A DNA stretch of 20,581 bases from assembly GCA_937924675.1 (NCBI GenBank), contig CALEVL010000119.1, positions 1 through 20,581 on the forward strand. Reading direction: 5' to 3'. The notes under the pieces are model-generated. The model did no database searches. It was not told where the DNA came from and worked only from the letters and a program-made list of their open reading frames with translations. A program made the position numbers and the translations under genes. How positions within the stretch are numbered: position 1 is the stretch's first letter; every line of letters begins with the position of its first letter. Of this stretch, positions 1 to 7,935 are shown piece after piece. Source of the DNA: an uncultured Ignavibacteria bacterium. Lineage in GTDB: Bacteria; Bacteroidota; Ignavibacteria; Tepidaquicellales; Tepidaquicellaceae.

Positions 1-1383
1 GGTTTTTCACAGTTCAAGAATTATGGCATAAAGGGCGGATTACAGTTTAATGGCTTAATGCCATTTTCAGAATTTGACAGCAAATTCTCTTTCATTGGAA
101 GAGGTTTTCTTGATTTTGAATTATCAAATACCCTTGCTCTTGAATTGGGAGTTGGATATGGTCAGTACAATACCGAAGACAATTTCAATGCGCATGTAAT
201 GACAGGAACGATGGATCATTCACTCGAAGTCAAGACTGACATTATACCTATTGATGCAAGATTGAAGATGACACCTTGGTCAAGCACCAAGACAAGTTGG
301 AATCCGTATTTCTATGTGGGAACCGGGCTGTTACACTATTCAGTAAAGGAAGCACCGGGTGTTTCAGTTTCTCCTCAGTACTCCGAATTGAAAGATGGCT
401 GGACAGGATTCATTCCTGTTGGCGTTGGAACGGAAATAAAGCTCTCAAAAAGCGTAATGCTTGATCTTCATGTGGGTGCTTCATACACATTTACAGACCT
501 GCTCAACAATTTCGTAATCGAAGATTATAAGGACTCCTGGTTAGAGGGCGGCCTTGGAATTTCGTTTGGTGGAACAGACTGCAACGTTGATGAAGATAAT
601 GATGGACTTATGACTTGCCTTGAAGAGCAGATTGGAACAAATCCTCTGGTAGCCGATACCGACAGCGATGGTCTTAATGATGGTGCAGAGTACAATACTT
701 ACAAGACAGATCCTAAGAACAAAGATACAGACGGTGACACTCTTACCGATGGAATGGAAGTCAACACTTACAATACCAATCCGCTGAACAAAGACACAGA
801 TGCTGATGGTCTCAAGGACAACGAAGAAGTGAACGATTACAAGACAGACCCGCTTGACAGCGATTCAGACAATGATGAATTGATGGATGGTGCTGAAGTA
901 AAGACCCACAGGACAAATCCACTCAATCCTGATACAGATGCAGGATCAATTTATGACGGAGTTGAGGTTGCAAGAGGTACTGATCCTCTAAACCCTGCTG
1001 ATGATGTTCCGGTAGTTCAGAAGGAAGAGCCAATCAAAGTTGGTCAGGTGATAACACTTGAGGGAATTAATTTTGCGACAAACAGTGCAGAGATTTCATC
1101 ACTTGCAGAAGACAAGCTTGAAAGAGCTCTCAATGCTATGAAAGAATATCCAAACCTTGAAGTCGAGATCAGCGGACATACCGACAACACAGGTGGCAGG
1201 GCTCACAACATGAACCTTTCTGAGAGAAGAGCTGAATCAGTGAAAGAATGGTTTGTAAGCAAGGGCATTGATGCCAGCAGAATTACAACCACAGGTTACG
1301 GCCCGGATCAGCCGATCGATACGAACGATACCGAAGAAGGAAGATTCAAGAACAGAAGAATTGACTTCAAGAGAACCAAGTAA
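1..1383 (+). CDS. OmpA-family outer-membrane protein with TSP3 repeats (5' partial)
   Basis: The reading frame is open from base 1, so the ATG at 58 is an internal methionine and the true start lies outside the window; 460 residues are visible. Residues 1 to about 190 alternate polar and aromatic residues, as in an outer-membrane beta-barrel. Residues about 195-335 hold around five thrombospondin type 3-like calcium repeats (DxDxDG followed by a TNPL/TDPL-type linker). Residues about 350-460 form an OmpA C-terminal peptidoglycan-binding domain, with the ISGHTDNTGG motif, NLSERRAESV and a final RRIDF. By family knowledge it links outer membrane to peptidoglycan and gives envelope stability. 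The last two calcium repeats are degenerate (DNDELMDG, DTDAGSIYDG). It is unrelated in function to the respiratory operon and is convergent with the next gene. Confidence 0.9.
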   Translation, partial: GFSQFKNYGIKGGLQFNGLMPFSEFDSKFSFIGRGFLDFELSNTLALELGVGYGQYNTEDNFNAHVMTGTMDHSLEVKTDIIPIDARLKMTPWSSTKTSWNPYFYVGTGLLHYSVKEAPGVSVSPQYSELKDGWTGFIPVGVGTEIKLSKSVMLDLHVGASYTFTDLLNNFVIEDYKDSWLEGGLGISFGGTDCNVDEDNDGLMTCLEEQIGTNPLVADTDSDGLNDGAEYNTYKTDPKNKDTDGDTLTDGMEVNTYNTNPLNKDTDADGLKDNEEVNDYKTDPLDSDSDNDELMDGAEVKTHRTNPLNPDTDAGSIYDGVEVARGTDPLNPADDVPVVQKEEPIKVGQVITLEGINFATNSAEISSLAEDKLERALNAMKEYPNLEVEISGHTDNTGGRAHNMNLSERRAESVKEWFVSKGIDASRITTTGYGPDQPIDTNDTEEGRFKNRRIDFKRTK

Positions 1384-1408
1384 TTTGCTCCAAGTTACAT
1401 TTTATGAG

Positions 1409-1443
1409 AGCTGTCTTATGAAAATGAGACAGCTTTTTTTTTA
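1409..1443 (+). terminator. Rho-independent terminator after the OmpA gene
   Basis: Perfect 8-bp stem AGCTGTCT (1409-1416) / AGACAGCT (1427-1434) with a 10-nt loop, followed directly by a run of eight T. It starts 26 bases after the stop codon at 1381-1383. The T-run exists only on the + side, so it should stop + strand transcription and not transcripts of the convergent sirtuin gene. Confidence 0.88.
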
Positions 1444-1450
1444 TTCTTTT

Positions 1451-2146
1451 CTAAACTGTAAGTAATAGTCTATCCACAAGCTTCGTTGTACCTTTTACTG
1501 CTTTCTCACATATGAATTCAAAGTTTTTGTCGTATGGCAGATAACCCGGTCGTTCCGGATCAATGACATAGATTCCGGAACCTCTTGGAACAAACTCAAG
1601 CAAACTTGCAGCCGGATAAACTACAAGGGATGTTCCAATAACAATGAAGATCTCTGCTTCAAGAGCAAGTCTGATTGCAATTTCCATCATAGGAACAATT
1701 TCTCCAAACCATACAACATGTGGCCTGAGTTGTGATCCTTCCTCACACTTGTCACCTATTTTGATGTCCCTTCCGTTGAGATCATATATTAAATTTGGAT
1801 TAACGGAACTTCTGGCTTTATCAAGTTCACCATGAAGGTGAATTACATTTGTCGATCCTGCCTTCTCATGAAAGAAATCAACGTTCTGAGTTATAACCGT
1901 AATGTCAAACTTTTCCTCGAGCTTCACCAAAGCGGAATGGGCGTCATTGAAAGTGACGCTGTGCATTTGCCTTCTGCGCTGATTGTAAAAATCCAGAACA
2001 AGTTGCTTGTTCCTTCTCCATCCTTCCGGCGATGCAACTTCCATCACATTATGACCTTCCCACAGCCCTCCGGCATTTCTGAAAGTTGAAAGTCCGCTTT
2101 CAGCACTTATCCCTGCCCCCGTCAATACTGCAATCTTTGTTTTCAT
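1451..2146 (-). CDS. cobB: Sir2-family NAD-dependent protein deacylase (class III type, zinc site reduced)
   Basis: 231 aa. It removes acyl groups from lysine using NAD+, in the cytoplasm. Visible motifs are GAGISAESG (10-18) for NAD binding, TQNVDFFH (86-93), catalytic H105 in HLHGE, RPHVVWFGE (141-149) and GTSLVV (171-176). FYNQRRRQ carries Y54 and R57, the YxxR pair that in SIRT5 and bacterial CobB binds acidic acyl groups, so desuccinylase/demalonylase activity is likely. The usual two CxxC zinc pairs are missing: between H105 and R141 there is a single cysteine (C134). Related sequences without the zinc cysteines are, from memory, common in Bacteroidota. It lies 66 bp downstream of the respiratory operon on the same strand, separated by a strong hairpin. 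No Shine-Dalgarno site is visible. Confidence 0.92.
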   Translation of the reverse strand: MKTKIAVLTGAGISAESGLSTFRNAGGLWEGHNVMEVASPEGWRRNKQLVLDFYNQRRRQMHSVTFNDAHSALVKLEEKFDITVITQNVDFFHEKAGSTNVIHLHGELDKARSSVNPNLIYDLNGRDIKIGDKCEEGSQLRPHVVWFGEIVPMMEIAIRLALEAEIFIVIGTSLVVYPAASLLEFVPRGSGIYVIDPERPGYLPYDKNFEFICEKAVKGTTKLVDRLLLTV

Positions 2147-2153
2147 AAGAGTA

Positions 2154-2185
2154 GGGGCAAAACAAAGATTAAATTGTTTTGCCCC
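2154..2185 (-). terminator. 12-bp perfect hairpin between the respiratory operon and the sirtuin gene
   Basis: GGGGCAAAACAA (2154-2165) pairs perfectly with TTGTTTTGCCCC (2174-2185) around an 8-nt loop. It begins 27 nt past the stop of the last operon gene and ends 7 nt before the sirtuin ATG. Neither side has a strong T-run, so termination is probable but not certain. It could instead act as an RNA-stability or translation-control hairpin next to the sirtuin start. Confidence 0.6.
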
Positions 2186-2212
2186 GCTAAAAAATTTACG
2201 AAAAGTTTGTCC

Positions 2213-3577
2213 TTATTTTTTGCCTGAGACCTTCTCTATCAGATACTGAGCAACTGCATCAGCTTCCTTTGGTTTCAGAGGTTGTGCCGGCATTGGCGGA
2301 TATTCAGGATTCTTTTTAACCGGATTAAGAATGTATGAAGATAATTTCTTCACATCACCGTTATAAGTAGGAATTGTCTGCTGATATGGGGGTCCGACAA
2401 GCTTAACATCAAACTTGTGGCATGCGACACAAAGACGGTTGTAAATTTCTTCACCGTTAACACCGGAAACATTTACTGTCTTCGATTTTTTCTGAGCCTC
2501 AAGTTCGAGAGCCTTCTGGTTTGTCACAATAAGATTTTTCTGAACGGCAATGCCAAATGCCGAGTCATTTTTCAAGACAAGGAATATTGCGCTAAGCATA
2601 AACACATAGAATGCAGCGGCAATATACTTTGTGTCTGAATTCCTGATAACGGCATATACAAAATTGCAAAGCATTAATAGCGCAATGAACGCAAGTCCTG
2701 TAAAGACAAACACTGAGCCTGACAATGCGACATTGGGTATAAAGAAGAAACTCATGAATAAAAAAACCGGAAGCAATGCAGCTCCTGTAAAAGCTATTTT
2801 TCCGCCAATGTTTCTGGCAAAATCTGCATACTCCTTTTCCATATCGTGCATTCCACCTTGCCACCCAAAGAAGAAAAACAGAATTGCAACGCCGGAAGCA
2901 GTAACTGAGAAAACGATTAACATAAGGAAATTTATGAATGTAGATCCCGAAAGAAACATCTGGGCAATATTCTGAAAATCCTGATATCTGTCCGAATTAA
3001 GTGCGATTGAAGTACCTCCCGCAAAGAACAAAGCAGTGATTATCAAAAGTACCAGTCCCCACAATCCCGCATTAGAATTTGTATTTAGCAGATCAAATTC
3101 ATAATCTGATACTTCTTCCGGAACTTTCGTCTCGAGTTCATGCTTGTCGAGTCCGCTAATATCCTTGAATGTCTCTATGAGAGATTCGATTTGAAATGTG
3201 CTTTGGTAACTGTACACGAAACTCACTGCAATCGTAAGCAAGAGAGTAGCAACAAGCAACAGACTAATAGAAATAACGCTTTGTCCGAAGAGAAGCTGCG
3301 CATAACAGAAAGTAATAGAAAGCAGAGGGATAACGCCAAGACCTACACCCACAAACCTGTTAATAGCAAGCTTGTCAATAATGTCTTTTGCAAATCTAAT
3401 AAACATCTGATTCCGGTGTTTTCTTCCGTATGAATTGAATATTACGGAAAAAGCAGTTCCTCCAAGCAACATTCCGAAGAAGGGAAGAAATATAATCATT
3501 GCCAATCCAAGTATGACCTTTATCATCAGCAGATGCTGAGTGGTTGCCGGTATTACAAGGTTTTGTAGAAAATCCAT
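2213..3577 (-). CDS. Polytopic membrane protein with C-terminal monoheme cytochrome c domain
   Basis: 454 aa. I do not recognise the membrane part. It has about eight hydrophobic segments (roughly residues 15-45, 70-95, 98-123, 168-192, 205-232, 255-280, 285-310, 315-335) with an acidic loop near 130-165. Residues about 375-454 form a class I cytochrome c domain: heme site CVACH, then a late PPMP supplying a probable Met ligand. Eight segments would leave both ends, and so the heme, in the periplasm. Scattered histidines (QHLLM near the N-terminus, GGMHDME after segment 5) are possible ligands, but no heme b site can be asserted. It is the last gene of the oxidase cluster, 18 bp after ctaB. 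Plausible roles are an electron-donating subunit for the oxidase or a separate redox module; both are inference. Confidence 0.75.
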   Translation of the reverse strand: MDFLQNLVIPATTQHLLMIKVILGLAMIIFLPFFGMLLGGTAFSVIFNSYGRKHRNQMFIRFAKDIIDKLAINRFVGVGLGVIPLLSITFCYAQLLFGQSVISISLLLVATLLLTIAVSFVYSYQSTFQIESLIETFKDISGLDKHELETKVPEEVSDYEFDLLNTNSNAGLWGLVLLIITALFFAGGTSIALNSDRYQDFQNIAQMFLSGSTFINFLMLIVFSVTASGVAILFFFFGWQGGMHDMEKEYADFARNIGGKIAFTGAALLPVFLFMSFFFIPNVALSGSVFVFTGLAFIALLMLCNFVYAVIRNSDTKYIAAAFYVFMLSAIFLVLKNDSAFGIAVQKNLIVTNQKALELEAQKKSKTVNVSGVNGEEIYNRLCVACHKFDVKLVGPPYQQTIPTYNGDVKKLSSYILNPVKKNPEYPPMPAQPLKPKEADAVAQYLIEKVSGKK

Positions 3578-3595
3578 TTAGCGTATTGTGTTGAG

Positions 3596-4537
3596 TTATT
3601 CCAAAAATAGTTTTATGAGCTTATCCAAAGAGAGCAAGGTGATAGTAAGCAAAACAAATACATTAATCCTCATGAACATGCCTTTGTAAATTTTGCTTTC
3701 GCTTCCTTCATACTTTCTGAATTTTACTGATTCGGTAAATATCCATGCGCAAAGCATGAGCAACGCTATTCCTGATACGAAATAATTCAGGATACCGAAA
3801 AAATTGAACGACAGTGCTACGGCAATTGTCAGAAGCAGCCAACAGAAAGTAATATTCATAAGCTGCTGTCTGGTCAGTACATTTGTAAGAGTAGGATATC
3901 CGCCTTTTGCATAATCACTTCCGTAAACCAGAAGAAGTATCCAGAAGTGCGGAATCTGCCAAACGAAGAAAAATGCAGCAACAATTAATATCTTCGGATC
4001 AAACATTTCACCGCCTGCCGCAGTCCACCCGGCAATGGGGGGCAGTGCACCAACAAGCGAACCGGGAATTATTGCAAGTGCCGTTACTTTTTTCAGAGGA
4101 GTATAAACTGCATTGTACCAGAAGAAAGTCAGCAGACCTATAAGCAACGTAGTTACATTCGAGCCAAAGTAAAGTAACAGCGAACCGGAGATCAGAAAGA
4201 ATGCAGTTATAAGAAGGACACTGAGCGGAGTCGCTTCTCCTGAAGGCAGCGGTCTGTTCTTAGTCCTATCCATCAGAAAATCGCTGTCTCTTTCCTGATA
4301 ATGATTCAATGCTGCTGCACCGCAGGCAAGAAAGAATATTCCGACAACAGGAAATGCCGAGAAGGAAGACAGATTCTCTGAAGCAAGAATATATCCGAGT
4401 GTTGTGGTGAAAGAAACGAGAATTGTTATTCTCAGCTTAATTACTTCAGTTAGTATTTTTAGCTTATGAGATAACCTGCTCTTGACAACAGAATCTGTTG
4501 TTAGTTGTTTCTTATTTGCTACTGTTGTTTCGATGAT
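3596..4537 (-). CDS. ctaB: Protoheme IX farnesyltransferase (heme O synthase)
   Basis: Membrane prenyltransferase of the UbiA family that farnesylates heme b to heme O for the adjacent oxidase. The first Asp-rich motif is clear (NHYQERDSDFLMDRTKNRP), as is the second conserved loop (DYAKGGYPTL). Several transmembrane segments follow to the C-terminus. The start is uncertain. The only ATG/GTG/TTG codon before the first motif is a TTG at 4309, directly adjacent to it, which would delete the N-terminal tail and TM1. The frame is open upstream to 4558 and encodes typical family sequence (KLRITILVSFTTTLGYILA, then GIFFLACGAAA), so translation must begin earlier, at a non-canonical codon such as ATA 4543, ATC 4537 or ATC 4534. 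The end given here is nominal. It directly follows the subunit II gene; no ctaA is in the window. Confidence 0.88.
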   Translation of the reverse strand: MIETTVANKKQLTTDSVVKSRLSHKLKILTEVIKLRITILVSFTTTLGYILASENLSSFSAFPVVGIFFLACGAAALNHYQERDSDFLMDRTKNRPLPSGEATPLSVLLITAFFLISGSLLLYFGSNVTTLLIGLLTFFWYNAVYTPLKKVTALAIIPGSLVGALPPIAGWTAAGGEMFDPKILIVAAFFFVWQIPHFWILLLVYGSDYAKGGYPTLTNVLTRQQLMNITFCWLLLTIAVALSFNFFGILNYFVSGIALLMLCAWIFTESVKFRKYEGSESKIYKGMFMRINVFVLLTITLLSLDKLIKLFLE

Positions 4538-4550
4538 CCTTATCGGAAAT

Positions 4551-5312
4551 TTATTTTTTCAAAGTGTCTTTCTTCATTGCTGACGAGTCTTTAACCGAAG
4601 CTGAAGTCTTCAGAGTATCTGAACTTGTTTTGAGAGTATCTGAACCTGCTTTGAGAGTATCTTTAGCACCGGCAGTTGTTTTCAAAGAATCTGTTGACTT
4701 TGCGGCCGAAGTATCTGCCGGGAAATAATTCTTCCACACAAGGAAGTCTTCTTCAGGCAATACTGTCATCTGCGCATACATATTCCAGTGATTCAGTCCG
4801 CAATACTCGGCACATGCTGCATAGTAATTGCCAAGTTCATTTGTTCTGATCCAGTAATAGTTAATTCTTCCCGGAATCGCATCTTCCTTAACCCTGAACT
4901 GCGGCAGATAAAAGCTGTGATTAACATCTAATGAACCTATCTCAAACTTCACATCGTGATTGACCGGAAGATAAAGTGTGTCTGATTTCTTCTTGTTGTC
5001 ATACTCAAAACTCCATTTCCACATCTGTCCCGTCACTTTTACGACCATTGCGTCTTTTGGTACATCCCTCATGTTCCTGAATCCTGACCAGCTGATAAAG
5101 AACATTATCATTACAAGTATAACGGGAATTATTGTCCAGACAATTTCGAGTGTTGTGTTTCCTTCGATGTCTTCGGGCACAGGATGTCTTTTCTTGCTGT
5201 ATTTAAACAGGAAGTAAAGCATAGCAACTGTGATTATTAGCAACAACACAATTGATGTTCCGGTAATCATCCAGAAAGTCTGGTCAACCTGAGTAGCTAT
5301 ATCCGGTCTCAT
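4551..5312 (-). CDS. ctaC: Cytochrome c oxidase subunit II (CuA-bearing)
   Basis: 253 aa. It accepts electrons from cytochrome c through binuclear CuA and passes them to heme a. Two N-terminal transmembrane helices (about 15-37 and 57-77) are followed by the periplasmic cupredoxin domain. CuA ligands are complete: H132, C167, E169 (backbone), C171, H175 and M178 in CAEYCGLNHWNM. The aromatic entry motif GQMWKWSFEY is at 95-104. There is no C-terminal cytochrome c domain, so this is aa3 rather than caa3 type. The last 55 residues are a low-complexity Ser/Thr/Lys/Asp tail with repeated SDTLKT units. It lies 4 bp after subunit IV. Confidence 0.97.
   Translation of the reverse strand: MRPDIATQVDQTFWMITGTSIVLLLIITVAMLYFLFKYSKKRHPVPEDIEGNTTLEIVWTIIPVILVMIMFFISWSGFRNMRDVPKDAMVVKVTGQMWKWSFEYDNKKKSDTLYLPVNHDVKFEIGSLDVNHSFYLPQFRVKEDAIPGRINYYWIRTNELGNYYAACAEYCGLNHWNMYAQMTVLPEEDFLVWKNYFPADTSAAKSTDSLKTTAGAKDTLKAGSDTLKTSSDTLKTSASVKDSSAMKKDTLKK
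4598..4672 (-). repeat. Short internal repeats encoding the subunit II C-terminal tail
   Basis: The + strand shows repeated agagtatctgaac and ttgagagtatct blocks at about 21- to 27-base spacing, encoding successive DTLKx units. The pattern is typical of slippage expansion within a coding tail. Confidence 0.6.
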
Positions 5313-5316
5313 GTAT

Positions 5317-5640
5317 TTAGAATCTGAAAGTTAAATCGAAAAATGTTAGTATTAGAACAATTACAAAAACAAGGATGCAAATTCCAATGAATATCTTGAG
5401 AAGTTTATTATCAAACTTAACATGCATGAAGAAGTTTACAACAAAAAGTGATTTGACCGTAGCAATGATCAAAGCTACAGCGAGAGCGAGACTGCCAAGA
5501 TTTATTCCGGCAATTGCAACTGTTATTGCCGTGAGTGAAAGTAATCCAATCCAAACCAGAATGTTAACTCCGTAACTCGGGTGATGGGCTTCAGCTATAT
5601 GCCCGTCGTTGTGTTCGTCGTGATGATTGTTTGTATCCAT
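5317..5640 (-). CDS. ctaF: Cytochrome c oxidase subunit IV family protein
   Basis: 107 aa with a His/Asp-rich N-terminus (HHDEHNDGH) and three hydrophobic helices (about 26-46, 48-75 and 82-103). Length, topology, the motif VKSLFVVNFFMHVKFD and position between subunits III and II match the prokaryotic COX4 family, which stabilises the oxidase rather than binding redox centres. The gaps to both neighbours are 4 bp. Confidence 0.88.
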   Translation of the reverse strand: MDTNNHHDEHNDGHIAEAHHPSYGVNILVWIGLLSLTAITVAIAGINLGSLALAVALIIATVKSLFVVNFFMHVKFDNKLLKIFIGICILVFVIVLILTFFDLTFRF

Positions 5641-5644
5641 CTGC

Positions 5645-6283
5645 TTAGTGAATTAAATAGAATAACGGAAAAAGGAAGATCCAGATTATATCAACAAGAT
5701 GCCAGTATAGTCCGGCATTCTCAAGACGCTGAAAATTTGTCGCAGTAAGAACGTCTTTCTTGATCTGCCACATCACGAATCCGATAAAGGCAAGACCCAC
5801 AACAATATGAAGTCCGTGAAGGCCTGTCATCACATAATACAGCCCGAAATACATGATTTCTCCATCACTCATATCCTGCAGAGCGGGACCTTTTGGATAT
5901 ATGCCGTGATGAAACTTGGCACCCCATTCAAAATACTTGTTCACCAAAAACAGCAATCCGAAAAAAACTGTAATCCAAAGAAAGGAAAGGCTTAATCTCT
6001 TATTTCCTTTTTGAAGAGCAACTATGCCTAGAACAACGGTAAGACTGCTTGTGAGAAGTATAACTGTATTTACACCCCCCATAAATACATCCAACTCACC
6101 GGAAGCTACAATGAACGCTTCGGGATAAATGTATCTGTAACTTGCATACAGAAGAAACAAACCTCCAAACAGGAGTACTTCCGTAAAGAGAAACAGCCAC
6201 ATGCCCATCTTTGAACCAAAGTCATCGCGGTGCATGTGAATTTCCTGAACTTCTTCGACAGCCGTGTTTACGTTATTACTCAT
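5645..6283 (-). CDS. ctaE: Cytochrome c oxidase subunit III
   Basis: 212 aa with five transmembrane helices, the shorter bacterial form. Motifs typical of the family include KMGMWLFLFTEVLLFGG near the N-terminus, YYVMTGLHGLHIVVG in the middle and AGLYWHLVDIIWIFLFPLFYL at the end. It has no redox centre; it stabilises subunit I and the proton path. Its ATG overlaps the TGA of subunit I by 4 bases (ATGA), indicating translational coupling. Confidence 0.96.
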   Translation of the reverse strand: MSNNVNTAVEEVQEIHMHRDDFGSKMGMWLFLFTEVLLFGGLFLLYASYRYIYPEAFIVASGELDVFMGGVNTVILLTSSLTVVLGIVALQKGNKRLSLSFLWITVFFGLLFLVNKYFEWGAKFHHGIYPKGPALQDMSDGEIMYFGLYYVMTGLHGLHIVVGLAFIGFVMWQIKKDVLTATNFQRLENAGLYWHLVDIIWIFLFPLFYLIH

Positions 6284-7932
6284 TCTGATTCCTCCTTTTT
6301 CCTTCTTGCTATTTCAGGGTGCTCGTACGGTCCGTGATCAACCGTTGGTATTTCCTCAAAATTAAGTAACGGCGGCGGCGAAGGAACAGTCCATTCTAAA
6401 GTAGTTCCGCCCCACGGATTTGAAGATGCTTTCGAACCGCTTCTCAAACCTGAGAGAAGATTTGCGATCATAATCAGAATTCCTGACACAAGTATCCATG
6501 AGCCGACCGTTGATATGAGATGATATATCTGAAACTCAGGAAGATAATCATAATACCTTCTCGGCATTCCCATATAGCCCATTATGAACATCGGGAAATA
6601 AAGAATATTAAAACCAACGCCTATTATAATTGCAGCTACCTTAGCCATCTTTTCATTGTACATTTTGCCGAACATCTTCGGAAACCAGTAATGAACCGAT
6701 GCAAAGAAAATTATTCCCATGCCTCCAAACATCACATAATGAAAGTGTGCAACAACATAGTAAGTATCAGTTACATGAAGATCTGTATTAAGAGCACCGA
6801 GTACGAGACCCGTGAGTCCGCCAATTGAGAATATAAAAATAAACAGCATCGCATAAAGCATCGGAGCCGTCATATCAATGGAACCTTTGTATAGAGTCGC
6901 AACCCAGTTGAAAACCTTTATGCCTGAAGGCAGCGCAACTATAAATGTAAGCAAAGAAAAAATGACTCTTGAAGTATCGCTGATTCCGCTTGAGAACATG
7001 TGATGTCCCCATACTAGATAACCAACCAGCGCAATTGCCAAGCTGGAAATTGCAATCGGAACGTAACCAAAGATCGGCTTTCTTGCAAACGTCGGTATGA
7101 TCTCTGAAACAACACCCATTGCCGGAAGTATCATGATATAAACAGCAGGATGGGAATATATCCAGAACAGATGCTGATAAAGGATCGGGTCACCGCCGAG
7201 TGTAGGATCAAAGACACCTATACCAAATGCTCTTTCAAGAATGATGAGCACCAGAGTGATACCCACAACAGGGGTTGCAAGGACCTGTATCCATGATGTA
7301 GCATATATTGACCAGATGAAGAGCGGCATTCTGAAGAAAGTCATTCCAGGACACCTGAGTCTGTGAATTGTTGTTATGAAATTCAGTCCGGTAAGAATAG
7401 AAGAGAAACCAAGTACGAAAGCAGCAAAAACTGACATCGAAACATTAGTGGTTGTTCTTACGCTGTAAGGCACATAGAATGTCCATCCGGTATCAACCCA
7501 TCCGCCGCTTCCAAAGAGAGAAAATATTGCAAGTGCACCGCCGATAATGTAAAGATACCATGACAGTAAATTAAGCCGCGGAAATTGAACATCCATCGCA
7601 CCGATTTGAATCGGCAGAAAAAAATTGCCGAACACCGCAGGAATACCGGGAATGATAAACAGGAATATCATTATGACTCCGTGCAGAGTGAAGAGAGAGT
7701 TGTATGTCTGCGCCGTCATGATGGTCATGCCGGGAGTAAGCATCTCAAGCCTCATAAGCACACCGAAAGTCATTGCCGTAAGAAAGAACACCGCCATACA
7801 GCACAGGTACATTATACCTATCCGTTTATGATCGGTTGTCATCAGCCAGGACAATATTCCTTTGTGCCTGCCTTTGACGTGATAAAAATCAACTTCAGCC
7901 GCGCCATGCGCAGCGACAGTTCCGTTTGCCAT
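6280..7932 (-). CDS. ctaD: Cytochrome c oxidase subunit I, A2-type heme-copper oxidase
   Basis: 550 aa with about 12 transmembrane helices; it reduces O2 to water and pumps protons. Heme a ligands are H84 and H398, the heme a3 ligand is H396, CuB ligands are H261, H310 and H311, and Y265 is the cross-link tyrosine. The helix VI motif is WIYSHPAVY rather than GHPEVY. This Tyr-Ser replacement of the D-channel glutamate defines the A2 subfamily, as in Rhodothermus and Thermus oxidases. D114 (GAMD) and K339 (PSGIK) fit D- and K-channel entry residues. The C-terminal stretch EWTVPSPPP is typical. It follows the SCO gene by 3 bp. No Shine-Dalgarno site is visible. Confidence 0.98.
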   Translation of the reverse strand: MANGTVAAHGAAEVDFYHVKGRHKGILSWLMTTDHKRIGIMYLCCMAVFFLTAMTFGVLMRLEMLTPGMTIMTAQTYNSLFTLHGVIMIFLFIIPGIPAVFGNFFLPIQIGAMDVQFPRLNLLSWYLYIIGGALAIFSLFGSGGWVDTGWTFYVPYSVRTTTNVSMSVFAAFVLGFSSILTGLNFITTIHRLRCPGMTFFRMPLFIWSIYATSWIQVLATPVVGITLVLIILERAFGIGVFDPTLGGDPILYQHLFWIYSHPAVYIMILPAMGVVSEIIPTFARKPIFGYVPIAISSLAIALVGYLVWGHHMFSSGISDTSRVIFSLLTFIVALPSGIKVFNWVATLYKGSIDMTAPMLYAMLFIFIFSIGGLTGLVLGALNTDLHVTDTYYVVAHFHYVMFGGMGIIFFASVHYWFPKMFGKMYNEKMAKVAAIIIGVGFNILYFPMFIMGYMGMPRRYYDYLPEFQIYHLISTVGSWILVSGILIMIANLLSGLRSGSKASSNPWGGTTLEWTVPSPPPLLNFEEIPTVDHGPYEHPEIARRKKEESE

Positions 7933-7935
7933 TTT

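Noticed and set aside
58..1383. OmpA-family gene starting at the ATG at 58
   Set aside because: The frame is open to base 1 and the upstream residues (GFSQFKNYGIKGGLQFNG) fit a beta-strand of the barrel, so the gene is 5' partial.
3596..4309. Heme O synthase starting at TTG 4309
   Set aside because: This start would remove TM1 and begin one residue before the catalytic motif; family-like sequence clearly continues upstream in frame.
4551..5312. caa3-type subunit II with fused cytochrome c
   Set aside because: There is no CxxCH after the CuA domain; the tail is low-complexity sequence.
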